Positions 26,368 through 37,162 are shown, numbered from the stretch's first letter. The stretch: 64,000 nucleotides of DNA from Pedococcus badiiscoriae (GCF_013408925.1 NZ_JACCAB010000001.1:1178001-1242000); one strand, 5' to 3'. Translations and numbers: made by a program. Notes: a model not told the origin generated them from the letters alone.

Positions 26368-28275
26368 ATGGGCAACGGTGCGTACCGCGCGGCATACGAG
26401 CAGAGCCTCAGCGATCCCGACGGCTTCTGGGGCGAGGCGGCGACGGCGATCGACTGGATCACGGTCCCGCCGCGGGTGCTGGACTCCGACCGGCCACCGT
26501 TCTACCGCTGGTTCACCGGCGGGACGCTCAACACCTGCTTCAACGCCCTCGACCGTCACGTCGCCGCCGGGCGGGGCGACCAACCCGCGCTGCACTACGA
26601 GAGCCCCGTCACGAACACCAGCGAGACCATCACGTATGCCGCGTTGCTCGACCGCGTCGCCCACTTCGCGGGGGCCCTCGCCTCACTAGGGGTCGCCAAG
26701 GGCGACCGGGTCGTCATCTACATGCCGATGGTGCCGGAGGCGGTCGTGGCGATGCTGGCCTGCGCCCGGCTCGGAGCGGTCCACTCCGTGGTGTTCGGCG
26801 GGTTCGCTGCCGCGGAGCTCGCCGTGCGCATCGAGGACGCGAAGCCCACCGTGGTCGTCGCGGCGAGCTGCGGCGTCGAGCCGACCCGGGTGGTCGAGTA
26901 CAAGCCGCTGCTCGATGCCGCGCTCGACCGCAGCAGCCACAAGCCTGAGTCCGTCATCGTCCTGCAGCGACCTCAGGCGCGCGCCGCCGTCGGCGAGCGC
27001 GACACCGACTGGGAGGAGCTCGACTGGGATGAGCTCGTCGCGGATGCAGAGCCTGCCGACTGCGTCGAGGTGGCGGCGACCGATCCCCTCTACATCCTCT
27101 ACACCTCGGGGACGACCGGCCGGCCCAAGGGCATCGTGCGCGACAACGGTGGCCACGCCGTGGCGCTGCGGTGGTCGATGGGCAACGTCTACGGCATCGG
27201 ACCGGGAGACACCTGGTTCACGGCCAGCGATGTCGGCTGGGTCGTCGGCCACTCGTACATCGTCTACGCGCCACTCCTGTCCGGCGCGACCTCCGTTCTC
27301 TACGAAGGGAAACCGGTCGGGACCCCGGACGCGGGCGCGTTCTGGAGGGTGGTCGCCAAGTATGGCGTCAAGGCCATGTTCACGGCCCCCACGGCCTACC
27401 GGGCGATCAAGCGCGACGACCCGGACGGCGAGCTCATGAGGACCCACGACCTCACCAGCCTGCAGACGGTCTTCCTCGCCGGGGAGCGGCTCGACCCCGA
27501 CACCTACGAGTGGGCGACGCAGCGGCTGGGGGTTCCGGTCGTCGACAACTGGTGGCAGACCGAGACCGGGTGGCCGATCGCCGCCAACCTGCGTGGCCTG
27601 GAGCCGATGCCGATCAAGCCGGGCTCACCCAGCGTGCCGACGCCCGGCTTCGACGTGCGCATCCTCGGGGATCGCGGGCAGGAGCTGGCCACGGGCGAGG
27701 AAGGCGCCATCTGCATCAGGCTGCCGCTGCCCCCGGGCACGCTGACGACGCTGTGGGGCGACGACGACCGCTACGTGTCGGGCTACCTGTCGGCCTTCGA
27801 CGGCTACTACCTCACCGGCGACGGCGGCCGCGTCGACGAGGACGGCTACCTCTACGTCATGGGTCGCACCGACGACGTCCTCAACGTCGCGGGGCACCGG
27901 CTGTCGACGGGGTCGATCGAAGCTGCCCTGGCCGGCCACCCCGCCGTGGCCGAGTGCGCCGTGATCGGCGTCCACGACGAGCTCAAGGGACAGGTGCCGC
28001 GAGCGCTGGTCGTCGTCAAGTCCGGGGTCGACGGGGCGGCCGACGGTGAGCAGATCCGGTCCGAGCTCCTGCGACGGGTGCGCGACGAGGTGGGCGCGAT
28101 CGCGTCCCTGCAGCGCGTCGACATCGTGACGGCGCTGCCCAAGACACGCTCGGGCAAGATCCTGCGCAGGACGATGCGCGAGATCGCCGACGGGCAGACC
28201 CCGAACGTGCCCGGCACCATCGAGGACGCGTCCGTCCTCGAGACCCTCACGCCGGTGCTGCGGGGGCCCGCCTAG
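26368..28275 (+). CDS. prpE: propionyl-CoA/acetyl-CoA synthetase, PrpE-like
   Basis: The 635-residue product activates short-chain acids as AMP esters, then as CoA thioesters. It shows IYMPMVPEAVVAMLACARLG, VVFGGFAAAELAVRI, YTSGTTGRPKGIVRDNGG, NWWQTETGWPIAANLRG and the C-terminal lysine motif TALPKTRSGKILRRTMRE. NPVYGIG-like and PMPIKPGSPSVPTPGF segments place it nearer PrpE/ACSS3 than Acs. ATG at 26368 gives the normal PrpE length. The downstream gene's -10 overlaps its TAG stop. Propionate versus acetate preference is not settled. Confidence 0.9.
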   Translation: MGNGAYRAAYEQSLSDPDGFWGEAATAIDWITVPPRVLDSDRPPFYRWFTGGTLNTCFNALDRHVAAGRGDQPALHYESPVTNTSETITYAALLDRVAHFAGALASLGVAKGDRVVIYMPMVPEAVVAMLACARLGAVHSVVFGGFAAAELAVRIEDAKPTVVVAASCGVEPTRVVEYKPLLDAALDRSSHKPESVIVLQRPQARAAVGERDTDWEELDWDELVADAEPADCVEVAATDPLYILYTSGTTGRPKGIVRDNGGHAVALRWSMGNVYGIGPGDTWFTASDVGWVVGHSYIVYAPLLSGATSVLYEGKPVGTPDAGAFWRVVAKYGVKAMFTAPTAYRAIKRDDPDGELMRTHDLTSLQTVFLAGERLDPDTYEWATQRLGVPVVDNWWQTETGWPIAANLRGLEPMPIKPGSPSVPTPGFDVRILGDRGQELATGEEGAICIRLPLPPGTLTTLWGDDDRYVSGYLSAFDGYYLTGDGGRVDEDGYLYVMGRTDDVLNVAGHRLSTGSIEAALAGHPAVAECAVIGVHDELKGQVPRALVVVKSGVDGAADGEQIRSELLRRVRDEVGAIASLQRVDIVTALPKTRSGKILRRTMREIADGQTPNVPGTIEDASVLETLTPVLRGPA

Positions 28276-28278
28276 CCT
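28273..28278 (+). promoter_or_regulatory. leaderless -10 hexamer TAGCCT
   Basis: It overlaps the prpE-like TAG stop and ends 6 nt before the GTG at 28285, which favours that start over the GTG two bases earlier. Confidence 0.55.
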
Positions 28279-28284
28279 GTCCGT

Positions 28285-29205
28285 GTGCAGGGCGTCCTCA
28301 ACGGGTTCACGACCATCGGCGTCGTCATCGCCGTCGGAGCCCTGCTCGCCCACCTCAGGATCGTCGATCTCGGTGCACAGCAGGTCCTTTCGCGGATCGC
28401 GTTCTTCGTCGCCAGCCCCGCCCTGATGGTGATCACGCTGTCCCGGGCCGACGTCCACCAGGTCCTGTCGGCCAACCTCGTCGCGTCGGTCGCGGGCATC
28501 ACCGTGGCGGCCGGCACCTACATCGTGCTGGCCCGGACGCTCTGGCACCGCTCGCTCGGCGACACGACGATTGGCGCCCTCTCCGCGGCCTACGTCAATG
28601 CCGGGAACCTCGGCATCCCGGTGGCGAGTTACGTGCTCGGCAACGCGGCCTTCGTGGCGCCCACCCTGTTGCTGCAGCTGCTGGTCCTGCAACCGCTCGC
28701 GCTGGGGTTCCTCGACGCGGACGCCCACGGGCGGTCCCGCTGGTGGCAGCTGCTCACCCGACCGTTCCGCAACCCCCTGACCGTCGGCTCGCTCGTCGGC
28801 GTCGTCCTGTCGGTCACCGGGTGGACGTTGCCCACCGTGGCCGCCGCGCCGCTGGGCCTGCTCGGTGACATGGCGGTGCCCTGCATGCTGGTCGCCTACG
28901 GGATCGCACTGCGGCTGGGCCCCGGGCTGGGACGGGCGGGGTCGGCAGCCGAGCTCGCGTGCACGTCCACCCTCAAGCTCTTCGTGCAGCCGGTGGTGGC
29001 GTGGTTCGTGGCGAGCGTCCTGCTGGGTGTCGAGGGGCACGCGCTGCTCGCGATCGTCGTCACCTCAGCGCTGCCCACGGCGCAGAACATCTTCGTGCAC
29101 GCGACCCGCTACCACCGCGCCACGGTGCTGGCGCGGGACACCATCCTCATCACGACGGTCGGCGCGGTGCCGGTGATCCTGCTGGTGGCGGCAGTCCTCG
29201 GCTGA
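28285..29205 (+). CDS. AEC-family (auxin efflux carrier-like) transporter
   Basis: The 306-residue membrane protein has about ten hydrophobic segments. The family landmark NAGNLGIPVASYVLG is present in the first half and PTAQNIFVHATRY in the second, the two crossing helices of AEC carriers. Members export or import organic acids such as malate. It follows the PrpE-like ligase by 9 bp, so a link to short-chain acid transport is possible but unproven. The start is leaderless. Confidence 0.9.
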   Translation: MQGVLNGFTTIGVVIAVGALLAHLRIVDLGAQQVLSRIAFFVASPALMVITLSRADVHQVLSANLVASVAGITVAAGTYIVLARTLWHRSLGDTTIGALSAAYVNAGNLGIPVASYVLGNAAFVAPTLLLQLLVLQPLALGFLDADAHGRSRWWQLLTRPFRNPLTVGSLVGVVLSVTGWTLPTVAAAPLGLLGDMAVPCMLVAYGIALRLGPGLGRAGSAAELACTSTLKLFVQPVVAWFVASVLLGVEGHALLAIVVTSALPTAQNIFVHATRYHRATVLARDTILITTVGAVPVILLVAAVLG

Positions 29206-29231
29206 GGCCGCCCGGATGCCGGTGGGGCGCG

Positions 29232-30818
<1,587 letters not shown>

Positions 30819-30825
30819 CTTCGGC

Positions 30826-30831
30826 ACTCTA
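30826..30831 (-). promoter_or_regulatory. leaderless -10 hexamer TAGAGT
   Basis: It lies 7 nt upstream of the GTG at 30818 and decides that start. Confidence 0.5.
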
Positions 30832-30895
30832 GACCGGCCCCCCTGCACTCGGGCAGGTGTGGATTGGATGAAAGGCCGACCACGCGGCATACCCC

Positions 30896-30901
30896 TATGG
30901 T
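30896..30901 (+). promoter_or_regulatory. leaderless -10 hexamer TATGGT
   Basis: It ends 6 nt before the GTG at 30908. Confidence 0.55.
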
Positions 30902-30907
30902 TGCTGG

Positions 30908-31204
30908 GTGATCTTCAAGAAGGTGGGCGAAGGACGGCCCTATCCCGACCACGGCAAGCAGACCCCCCGGGACTGGGCGGACGTGCCGCCGCGCTTGGTG
31001 CGGCTCGAACAGCTCGTCACCACGAAGCGCACCCTCGACCTCGGCCACCTGCTCGCCGAGGACTCCACCTTCTACGGCGACCTGTTCGCGCACGTCGTGG
31101 AGTGGGAGGGGACGCTCTACCTCGAGGACGGGCTGCACCGCGCACTGCGTGCCGCTCTTCAGCAGCGTCCTACCCTCCACGCGCGGGTCCTCGTGCTTGA
31201 CTGA
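30908..31204 (+). CDS. small conserved actinobacterial protein
   Basis: The 98-residue product starts MIFKKVGEGRPYPDHGK and contains RLEQLVTTKRTLDLGHLLAE and YLEDGLHRALRAALQQRP. The last segment resembles the D-G-x-H-R motif of ParB/Srx-like folds. Homologues are common and conserved in actinobacteria, and I believe some are annotated as VapB-like antitoxins; no toxin gene lies beside it, so I do not adopt that name. It appears leaderless. Function is unknown. Confidence 0.8.
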   Translation: MIFKKVGEGRPYPDHGKQTPRDWADVPPRLVRLEQLVTTKRTLDLGHLLAEDSTFYGDLFAHVVEWEGTLYLEDGLHRALRAALQQRPTLHARVLVLD

Positions 31205-31248
31205 CCCCAAGAGTCTGGGGCCGCGATGACGCGGGCGGAGGTGGGTGC

Positions 31249-31779
31249 ATGAGCTACGTCGTGGAGTCGGGCGCCTCTGCAGCGCGTCGCGCCCGCCGAC
31301 GCCGTGCCCTGATCACGCTGGGCGTCGTGGCGCTGATGCTGTTCTTCGCCTTCTGGTACGCCTACTCGTACTTCCAGACCAGCAACACCAAACCGCGGGC
31401 GGTCCCGACACAGACGTGTACGTCGACGTCCGCCGTGCGGACTCCCGCGCAGGTCACCGTCAACGTCTACAACGCGACCGACCGCGCCGGCCTGGCGGCC
31501 AGGACGGCGTCCGACGTGCGCAAGCGTGGCTTCAGGGTGTCGGCCGTCAGCAACGACCCGCTGCAGAAGAAGATCGCCGCCGCCGCCGAGGTGCGCTACG
31601 GCGCCACCGGTGCCCCGTCGGCCAAGCTCGTGCTGGCCCTGGTCAAGGGATCCAAGGGCGTCAAGGACAGTCGCACCGACTCCTCGGTCGACCTCGTGCT
31701 GGGAAACACGTTCACGGCGCTGACGCCTCCCCCCAAGACGACCCCCGCGGCGGCGGCACCAAGCCCCACCGGTTGCTGA
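31249..31779 (+). CDS. LytR_C domain membrane protein
   Basis: A short Arg-rich N-terminus and one membrane helix (LITLGVVALMLFFAFWYAY) lead to a single extracellular LytR_C domain (VTVNVYNATDRAGLAARTAS, GFRVSAVSNDPLQKK). The C-terminal tail is Pro/Ala-rich. It lacks the catalytic LCP domain, like its double-domain paralogue at 13041. A GGAGG site lies 9 nt before the ATG. It follows the 98-residue protein by 45 bp. A cell-envelope role is likely. Confidence 0.88.
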   Translation: MSYVVESGASAARRARRRRALITLGVVALMLFFAFWYAYSYFQTSNTKPRAVPTQTCTSTSAVRTPAQVTVNVYNATDRAGLAARTASDVRKRGFRVSAVSNDPLQKKIAAAAEVRYGATGAPSAKLVLALVKGSKGVKDSRTDSSVDLVLGNTFTALTPPPKTTPAAAAPSPTGC

Positions 31780-31814
31780 GCCGCGCAACCCCGGTCCGGG
31801 AGCGGGCTGCGACG

Positions 31815-31820
31815 TAGGCT
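31815..31820 (+). promoter_or_regulatory. leaderless -10 hexamer TAGGCT
   Basis: It ends 6 nt before the ATG at 31827; the spacer is six cytosines. Confidence 0.6.
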
Positions 31821-31826
31821 CCCCCC

Positions 31827-32219
31827 ATGATCACGGTGGAGCTGTCGCGCAGCCTCAGCCAGGGCGGGGTGCTCTGGGAGCCCGTGCCGGGCGACCGGTT
31901 CACGATCGACCAGCCGAACGTCGTCGGTGAGGTGTTCTGGATCAGCCACCTGACCATCGACGTGCACACCTTCAAGGGACAGCCGTTGTTGGGCTTCAAC
32001 GGGACCACCGAGTGGGCACTCGACTCGGTGACCCTCGACACCGCCCTGTGGATGCCCCGCGAGGACCAGCTGCGGGTGCTGCTCGGCGAGCGGTTCGCGG
32101 GACTGCACCGCGACGGCGACGAGTGGGTCGTCCAGGTGGACGGCGAAGGGGGCCGGGGCACCTTCCGTGACCCCGACCCCGAGTGCGCCTACGCGCTGGC
32201 GCTGTTGAGCGTCGTGTGA
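31827..32219 (+). CDS. small conserved hypothetical protein
   Basis: The 130-residue product is soluble and acidic, beginning MITVELSRSLSQGGVLWEPV and containing GDRFTIDQPNVVGEVFWIS. This pattern is found in many actinobacterial proteins of unknown function. No signal peptide, membrane helix or catalytic motif is visible. It appears leaderless and stands alone, with the SPW protein convergent 7 bp away. Confidence 0.8.
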   Translation: MITVELSRSLSQGGVLWEPVPGDRFTIDQPNVVGEVFWISHLTIDVHTFKGQPLLGFNGTTEWALDSVTLDTALWMPREDQLRVLLGERFAGLHRDGDEWVVQVDGEGGRGTFRDPDPECAYALALLSVV

Positions 32220-32226
32220 CGACCCG

Positions 32227-32595
32227 CTAGTGCGAGGTCGCCATGGTGCCCCGGTGATGCGACCGGGTGACCTGGAGATCCGCCGCGCCGACGACGAGGA
32301 CGACGGCACCGACGATCCACGCGGTCCACGAGATCGGCCGGGTGCCGCTGAATCCCATGATCCAGGGGGCGGCGACCATGAGGGCGCCCATGAGGGCCGT
32401 GAGCCCCTCGATGGACATCATGTCCGGCCGCACCAGCTCGATCAGGGCGAGGACGGCGGTGATGGCACCGAGCACGACCATGGTGGTGGTCGCCCGTGTC
32501 GTCGTGGTGGTCCACAACGGCGAGAGGGCTGCGTAGGCGCCAGCGATCAGAGCAACGAGATCCTGTGGATGGGTCCATCGCTTCATGGTGGTCAC
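32227..32595 (-). CDS. SPW-repeat membrane protein
   Basis: The 122-residue product has four membrane helices in two repeats, each carrying an SPW-like motif at the helix turn (ALSPLWTTTTTRA and AAPWIMGFSGTRP). This is the SPW family of unknown function. The GTG at 32595 has AAGGA 9 nt upstream; the ATG at 32586 three codons later has poorer spacing. Confidence 0.85.
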   Translation of the reverse strand: MTTMKRWTHPQDLVALIAGAYAALSPLWTTTTTRATTTMVVLGAITAVLALIELVRPDMMSIEGLTALMGALMVAAPWIMGFSGTRPISWTAWIVGAVVLVVGAADLQVTRSHHRGTMATSH

Positions 32596-32701
32596 AACCA
32601 GCTTTCCTTGAAGATGGTCCGTCGATCCTAGGCGGGCCGAACACCTTGATTGTCTTCCCTCCCAACGAGGTTGGCAATCATCGGCAGGTCCGTCGCGGCC
32701 G

Positions 32702-32995
32702 CTAGGTGGAGGACCCCATCCGCCTCAGGGTGGCGAGCCGCCGCTCGTACTCCTGCTCGTCGATCTCCCCCGCGGCATAGCGCTCGGCGAGCTTGGCCTC
32801 CCCGGCGCGCGTCCCGAAGTGGCCCTGCATGCTCCGCCAGCGGCGCATCCCGAAGAACCGGAACGTGGCGAAGATGGCGATGATGAACACCAGCCACAGC
32901 AAGGGGAACAGCGGCCACCACGGGCCCGGGCCGTTCCAGTGGTCGTTGTCCGCGGCCAGCGTGGCCGCGGTGGCGCCGGCGATGATGCTCGTCAT
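32702..32995 (-). CDS. SHOCT-domain membrane protein
   Basis: The 97-residue product has one membrane helix (LFPLLWLVFIIAIFATFRF) and a C-terminal SHOCT helix pair (LAERYAAGEIDEQEYERRLA). SHOCT motifs mediate oligomerisation in short actinobacterial membrane proteins. ATG at 32995 has AAGGAG at good spacing. No partner is evident. Confidence 0.88.
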   Translation of the reverse strand: MTSIIAGATAATLAADNDHWNGPGPWWPLFPLLWLVFIIAIFATFRFFGMRRWRSMQGHFGTRAGEAKLAERYAAGEIDEQEYERRLATLRRMGSST

Positions 32996-33147
32996 GATGA
33001 CTCCTTGGTCGGATTGGGCTGACACCTCAATCCTTCGGCGGGAGAGCACCTTTCGAATCCCACCGGAGGAGACACCTCCCCTGCTCCCCTCGGCGTAGAC
33101 CGTGACTCCTGGACTACTCCGGCTCGTGGACTACTCCGACCCTTGGA

Positions 33148-33819
33148 CTACTCCGACCAGCCGGGGCGGACCAGGCCGGACTCGTAGGCCAGCACCACGA
33201 GCTGGGCCCGGTCGCGGACCCCGAGCTTGACCATCGCCCGGCTGACATGGGTCTTGGCGGTGGCGGGGCTGAGGAACAGCCGCTGGGCGATCTCGTCGTT
33301 GGTGAGGCCCTCCCCGACGAGCGCGACGACCTCCCGCTCCCGGTCGGTGAGCTCCGCGAGGCGGCCGGCCGCCGGTGCTGCGTGGGGGCGGCTGCGGGTG
33401 GCGAACTCGCCGATGAGGCGCCGCGTGACGCCCGGGCTGAGCAGGGCGTCACCGGCCGCGACCGCGCGCACCCCGCGCAGCAGCTCGGCGGGTTCGGTGT
33501 CCTTGACGAGGAACCCGCTGGCGCCGATCCGGACCGCCTCGAAGACGTACTCGTCGAGGTCGAAGGTCGTCAGCACCACCACCCGCGTGCCTGCGAGCCG
33601 CTCGTCGGCCGCGATCTGGCGGGTGGCCTCCAGGCCGTCGGTGCCGGGCATCCGGATGTCCATCAGCACCACGTCGGGCAGCGTGTCACGCACCACGGCC
33701 ACAGCCTCGCCCCCGTCGGCCGCCTCGCCCACCACCTCGATGTCGTCCTCCGCGTCGAGCAGCGCACGGATCCCTGCCCGGAGCAGCGCCTGGTCGTCGG
33801 CCAGCACCACCCGGATCAC
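33148..33819 (-). CDS. NarL/LuxR-family response regulator
   Basis: The 223-residue product has an N-terminal receiver domain with the phosphoacceptor aspartate in VVLMDIRMPG, the conserved Thr in VVVLTTFD and Lys in FLVKDTEP. The C-terminal LuxR helix-turn-helix reads LTDREREVVALVGEGLTNDE and SPATAKTHVSRAMVKLGVRD. It binds DNA when phosphorylated by the adjacent kinase. Its GTG overlaps the kinase stop (GTGA). The targets are unknown. Confidence 0.95.
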   Translation of the reverse strand: MIRVVLADDQALLRAGIRALLDAEDDIEVVGEAADGGEAVAVVRDTLPDVVLMDIRMPGTDGLEATRQIAADERLAGTRVVVLTTFDLDEYVFEAVRIGASGFLVKDTEPAELLRGVRAVAAGDALLSPGVTRRLIGEFATRSRPHAAPAAGRLAELTDREREVVALVGEGLTNDEIAQRLFLSPATAKTHVSRAMVKLGVRDRAQLVVLAYESGLVRPGWSE

Positions 33820-35009
33820 CGCTGGCCACCGGTCGGCAGGTCGGCCTCGACGCGCAGTCCGCCGCCCGCCCCCGGGCCGACCCGCAGCTCGCCACCCAGG
33901 GCGCGAGCGCGCTCCTGCATGCCGCTGATCCCGTTGCCCTGCACCAAGTTCGACACCTTCGAGCCCCTGTCCCCATCGTCCTCGATCGTGACCGCGAGCC
34001 TGTCAGCCCCGTAGTCGAGCATCACCATGGCACGCTGCGCGTGGGCGTGTCGGACGATGTTGGTGATCGCCTCCTGCACGATCCGGTATGCCGCGAGCTC
34101 CACGGCCGCGGACAGTGGCCTCGGCTGCCCCGTCACCGTCTTGGTCACCCGCAGACCCGCGTGACCGCTGCGCTCCACGATGTCGTCGATCCCGGCCAGT
34201 GTGGCCACCGGGGACCGTGGGGCGGGGACCCCGTCGAGGCGCAGGACGTCGATGAGTGACCTGAGCTCGGTGAGCGCTTCCTTGCTCGCGTCGCGGATGG
34301 CGACCAGGGCAGGTTCGACCTGCTCGGGCCGGCGATCGGCCAGGTGCAGGGCGACGCCGGCCTGCACGTTGATGAGGGACATGTGGTGCGCCACCACGTC
34401 ATGCAGCTCCTGCGCGATCCGGAGCCGTTCCTCGCCGGCTTGCCGAAGTCTCGTCTCACGCATCGCCTGCCGGTAGGTCGCGGCTCGCTCTCGCCAGCCG
34501 CGCACCACCTCGGCGAACGCGAGCAGCACGAGGACCCACGCGAGCAGACCTCCGGCCGCCGGCCACGACCAGGGTGCCGTGTGGAAGGCAAGCCGGCCCA
34601 GGGCGTCGCCGGCCAGCACGGCCGCTGCGCCCAGCCAGGCGACGACGCGGTGACCTCGCACGACCGCTGCCACCAGCCCGATGGCGAGACCGAGGAACAC
34701 CGGTCCGTAGGCGTACCCGCGCAGGAGGTACGCGGAGGCCGCCGCGGCGATGGCTGCCATGGCCTGCACCGGGAACCGCCGTTGCACCGTGATCGCCAGT
34801 GGTGCCACCAGGAGCAGCGCGAACGCCAGAGCGTCCAGCGGCCTGCGGGTCGGCTGCGCGTGCGACGCCCCGACGCTGCCGCCGAGCTGGATGACGCCCA
34901 CCACCAGGGCCAGCAGGTACCGGGGAACCGCGGGAGCCTCCCCGTGCGCCCACTGCTGCCGACCGCGCATCCAGGGGGGACCCCAGGGCAGGTCGGCCGG
35001 CTCACGCAT
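33816..35009 (-). CDS. sensor histidine kinase (HisKA_3/NarX type)
   Basis: The 397-residue product has about four to five membrane segments (LLALVVGVIQLGGSVGA, ALLLVAPLAITV, VLVLLAFAEVVRG), then the phosphoacceptor box AQELHDVVAHHMSLINVQAG and a HATPase domain (EAITNIVRHAHAQRAMV, IEDDGDRG, GNGISGMQERARALGGEL). The start at 35009 is preceded by TAGGCT seven bases upstream and is probably leaderless. Longer in-frame starts have no support. It is co-translated with the response regulator and divergent from the GH15 gene. Confidence 0.92.
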   Translation of the reverse strand: MREPADLPWGPPWMRGRQQWAHGEAPAVPRYLLALVVGVIQLGGSVGASHAQPTRRPLDALAFALLLVAPLAITVQRRFPVQAMAAIAAAASAYLLRGYAYGPVFLGLAIGLVAAVVRGHRVVAWLGAAAVLAGDALGRLAFHTAPWSWPAAGGLLAWVLVLLAFAEVVRGWRERAATYRQAMRETRLRQAGEERLRIAQELHDVVAHHMSLINVQAGVALHLADRRPEQVEPALVAIRDASKEALTELRSLIDVLRLDGVPAPRSPVATLAGIDDIVERSGHAGLRVTKTVTGQPRPLSAAVELAAYRIVQEAITNIVRHAHAQRAMVMLDYGADRLAVTIEDDGDRGSKVSNLVQGNGISGMQERARALGGELRVGPGAGGGLRVEADLPTGGQR

Positions 35010-35016
35010 ACCGCCC

Positions 35017-35022
35017 AGCCTA
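35017..35022 (-). promoter_or_regulatory. leaderless -10 hexamer TAGGCT for the histidine kinase
   Basis: It lies 7 nt before the ATG at 35009. Confidence 0.55.
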
Positions 35023-35088
35023 GGGACCGCCACGCGGAGGCGGCGTCCCCCGCAGGAGGCAACGCGGCATACCCCCTGCGGCGTAGGC

Positions 35089-35136
35089 GGTGACGACCAA
35101 GGGCGGTGACGTCCGACGGAGGTGACGACCAACGGG
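35089..35136. repeat. three tandem 16-bp repeats in the divergent promoter region
   Basis: Units GGTGACGACCAAGGGC, GGTGACGTCCGACGGA and GGTGACGACCAACGGG abut exactly. They lie between the kinase and GH15 starts and could be binding sites for the response regulator (inference). Confidence 0.85.
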
Positions 35137-35219
35137 TTTGCGCGAACTGCCCATGGCGCGAGGCGCGAAACTGCGGGATCCTGCGAGAGGGCGCCATCGC
35201 CCACTCAGGAGGTGACGCC

Positions 35220-37148
35220 ATGGCTGCGACCGTCTCCCCCACGGAGTCATCATCGGCCGGGCGCGGCCGTGAGCAGCGGATCGTGCGCTCGCCGTTCCCG
35301 CGCATCGGCGACTACGCCTTCGTCTCCGACTGCCAGGTCACCGCGCTCATCGCCCCCAGTGGCAACGTCGAGTGGATGTGCCTGCCACGGATGGACTCCC
35401 CCAGCGTGTTCGGCGCCATCCTGGACCGCGACGCAGGCGGCTTCCGGCTCGGGCCGGCCGACATGCTGGTGCCCACGGCTCGCCGCTACCTCCCGGGGAC
35501 GATGATCCTGGAGACGTCGTGGGGCACACCGAGCGGCTGGATCATCGTGCGCGACGCCCTGCTGATGGGGCCGTGGCACCACGAGACGGAGCGGGCCCAC
35601 CGCTACCGGCGGGCACCCACCGACTACGACGCCGAGCACGTGCTGCTGCGGACCATCCGCTGCGTGAACGGCGAGGTGCAGCTGGCGCTCAACTGCGCTC
35701 CCGTCTTCGACTACGGCCGCAGGCAGGCGGTCTGGTCCTTCTTCGGCGAGGACTACCACTCGGCCGTCGCCCAGGGCAACGGCCACGACCTCAAGGTGCG
35801 CCTCACCACAGACATGCGGCTGGGCATCGAGGGGCCGCAGGCGACGGTGCGCACCCTCATGAAGGAGGGCGACACGCACTACGCGGCCCTCTCGTGGACC
35901 GAGCACGAACCACCGATGACGTTCGCCGACGCCTACCGCCGACAGGTGTGGACGGCACACCACTGGCAGCACTGGCTCGCGCGCGGCAAGTTCCCCGACC
36001 ACCCGTGGCGGACCCACCTGGAGCGCAGCGCCCTCACCCTCAAGGGCTTGAGCTATGCGCCCACGGGGGCCCTGATCGCCGCGCCGACGACCTCGCTGCC
36101 CGAGACGCCCAAGGGCGAACGCAACTGGGACTACCGCTACACCTGGATCCGCGACTCGACCCTTGCACTCTGGGCCCTGGACACGCTCGGGTTCGACTGG
36201 GAGGCAAGCGACTTCTTCTGGTTCATCGCCGACCTCGCCGAGTCGTCCGACGTGCTCCAGATCATGTATGGCATCGCCGGCGAGAAGGACCTGTCCGAGA
36301 GCACCCTCGACCACCTCACCGGCTACGACGGCGCGCGCCCGGTGCGGATCGGCAACGGCGCGTTCGACCAGAAGCAGCACGATGTCTGGGGAGCCATCCT
36401 CGACTCGGTGTGGATCCACACGAAGTCGCGGGACACCCTGGACGAGCGGCTCTGGCCCATCCTGTCGGCCTTCGTCGAGGCGGCGATCGAACACTGGCGG
36501 GAGCCGGACCGGGGCATCTGGGAGGTCCGCGGCGAGCCGAGGCACTTCACCTCCTCGAAGGTCATGTGCTGGGTGGCTGCGGACCGCGGCAGCAAGCTCG
36601 CCCGGGTGCGCGAGAACTTCGAGCTGGCACAGCGCTGGCAGGAGGCCGCGGACGAGATTCACGCCGACATCTGCGCCCACGGCGTCGACGACCGGGGCGT
36701 CTTCACCCAGCACTACGACACCGACGCGCTGGATGCCTCGAACCTGCTCATGCCCCTGGTCGGCTTCCTGCCTGCCGACGACCCCCGGCTCCACGACACC
36801 GTCGTCGCCATCGCGGACGAGCTCACCGACGACGGCCTGGTCCTGCGCTACCGGGTGGAGGAGACCGACGACGGCCTGTCGGGTGAGGAGGGGACGTTCA
36901 CGATCTGCTCGTTCTGGCTGGTGTCGTGCCTGGCCATCGTGGGCGAGAAGCATCGTGCCCGTCGCCTGTGCGAACGCCTGCTCAACCTCGCGACGCCGCT
37001 TGGCCTGTATGCCGAGGAGATCGACGCCGCGAGCGGGCGTCACCTCGGCAACTTCCCCCAGGCCTTCACCCACCTGGGACTGATCAACGCGGTGCTCAAG
37101 GTGATCGCCGCCGAGGAGCTGGATGACGACGAGCCGCTGTCGCCCTAG
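35220..37148 (+). CDS. glycoside hydrolase family 15 protein (glucoamylase/trehalase-like)
   Basis: The 642-residue product has an N-terminal beta domain starting FPRIGDYAFVSDCQVTALIA and an (alpha/alpha)6 catalytic domain. The landmarks NWDYRYTWIRDSTLAL, the likely acid Glu in GIWEVRGEPRHF and the likely base Glu in GEEGTFTICSFWLV fit GH15. Mycobacterial trehalases of this family share the N-terminal pattern, so trehalose or alpha-1,4-glucans are the likely substrates. No signal peptide is present. AGGAGGTGA before the ATG is a near-perfect ribosome-binding site. Confidence 0.92.
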   Translation: MAATVSPTESSSAGRGREQRIVRSPFPRIGDYAFVSDCQVTALIAPSGNVEWMCLPRMDSPSVFGAILDRDAGGFRLGPADMLVPTARRYLPGTMILETSWGTPSGWIIVRDALLMGPWHHETERAHRYRRAPTDYDAEHVLLRTIRCVNGEVQLALNCAPVFDYGRRQAVWSFFGEDYHSAVAQGNGHDLKVRLTTDMRLGIEGPQATVRTLMKEGDTHYAALSWTEHEPPMTFADAYRRQVWTAHHWQHWLARGKFPDHPWRTHLERSALTLKGLSYAPTGALIAAPTTSLPETPKGERNWDYRYTWIRDSTLALWALDTLGFDWEASDFFWFIADLAESSDVLQIMYGIAGEKDLSESTLDHLTGYDGARPVRIGNGAFDQKQHDVWGAILDSVWIHTKSRDTLDERLWPILSAFVEAAIEHWREPDRGIWEVRGEPRHFTSSKVMCWVAADRGSKLARVRENFELAQRWQEAADEIHADICAHGVDDRGVFTQHYDTDALDASNLLMPLVGFLPADDPRLHDTVVAIADELTDDGLVLRYRVEETDDGLSGEEGTFTICSFWLVSCLAIVGEKHRARRLCERLLNLATPLGLYAEEIDAASGRHLGNFPQAFTHLGLINAVLKVIAAEELDDDEPLSP

Positions 37149-37162
37149 GAGCGGGCGCGGCT

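Noticed and set aside
30908..31204. A VapB antitoxin assignment for the 98-residue protein
   Set aside because: No toxin gene is adjacent and no DNA-binding motif is clear, so the name is not supported here.
31205..31220. Short hairpin CCCCA...TGGGG after the 98-residue gene
   Set aside because: The stem is only 5 bp and the next gene is close, so a terminator call is not justified.
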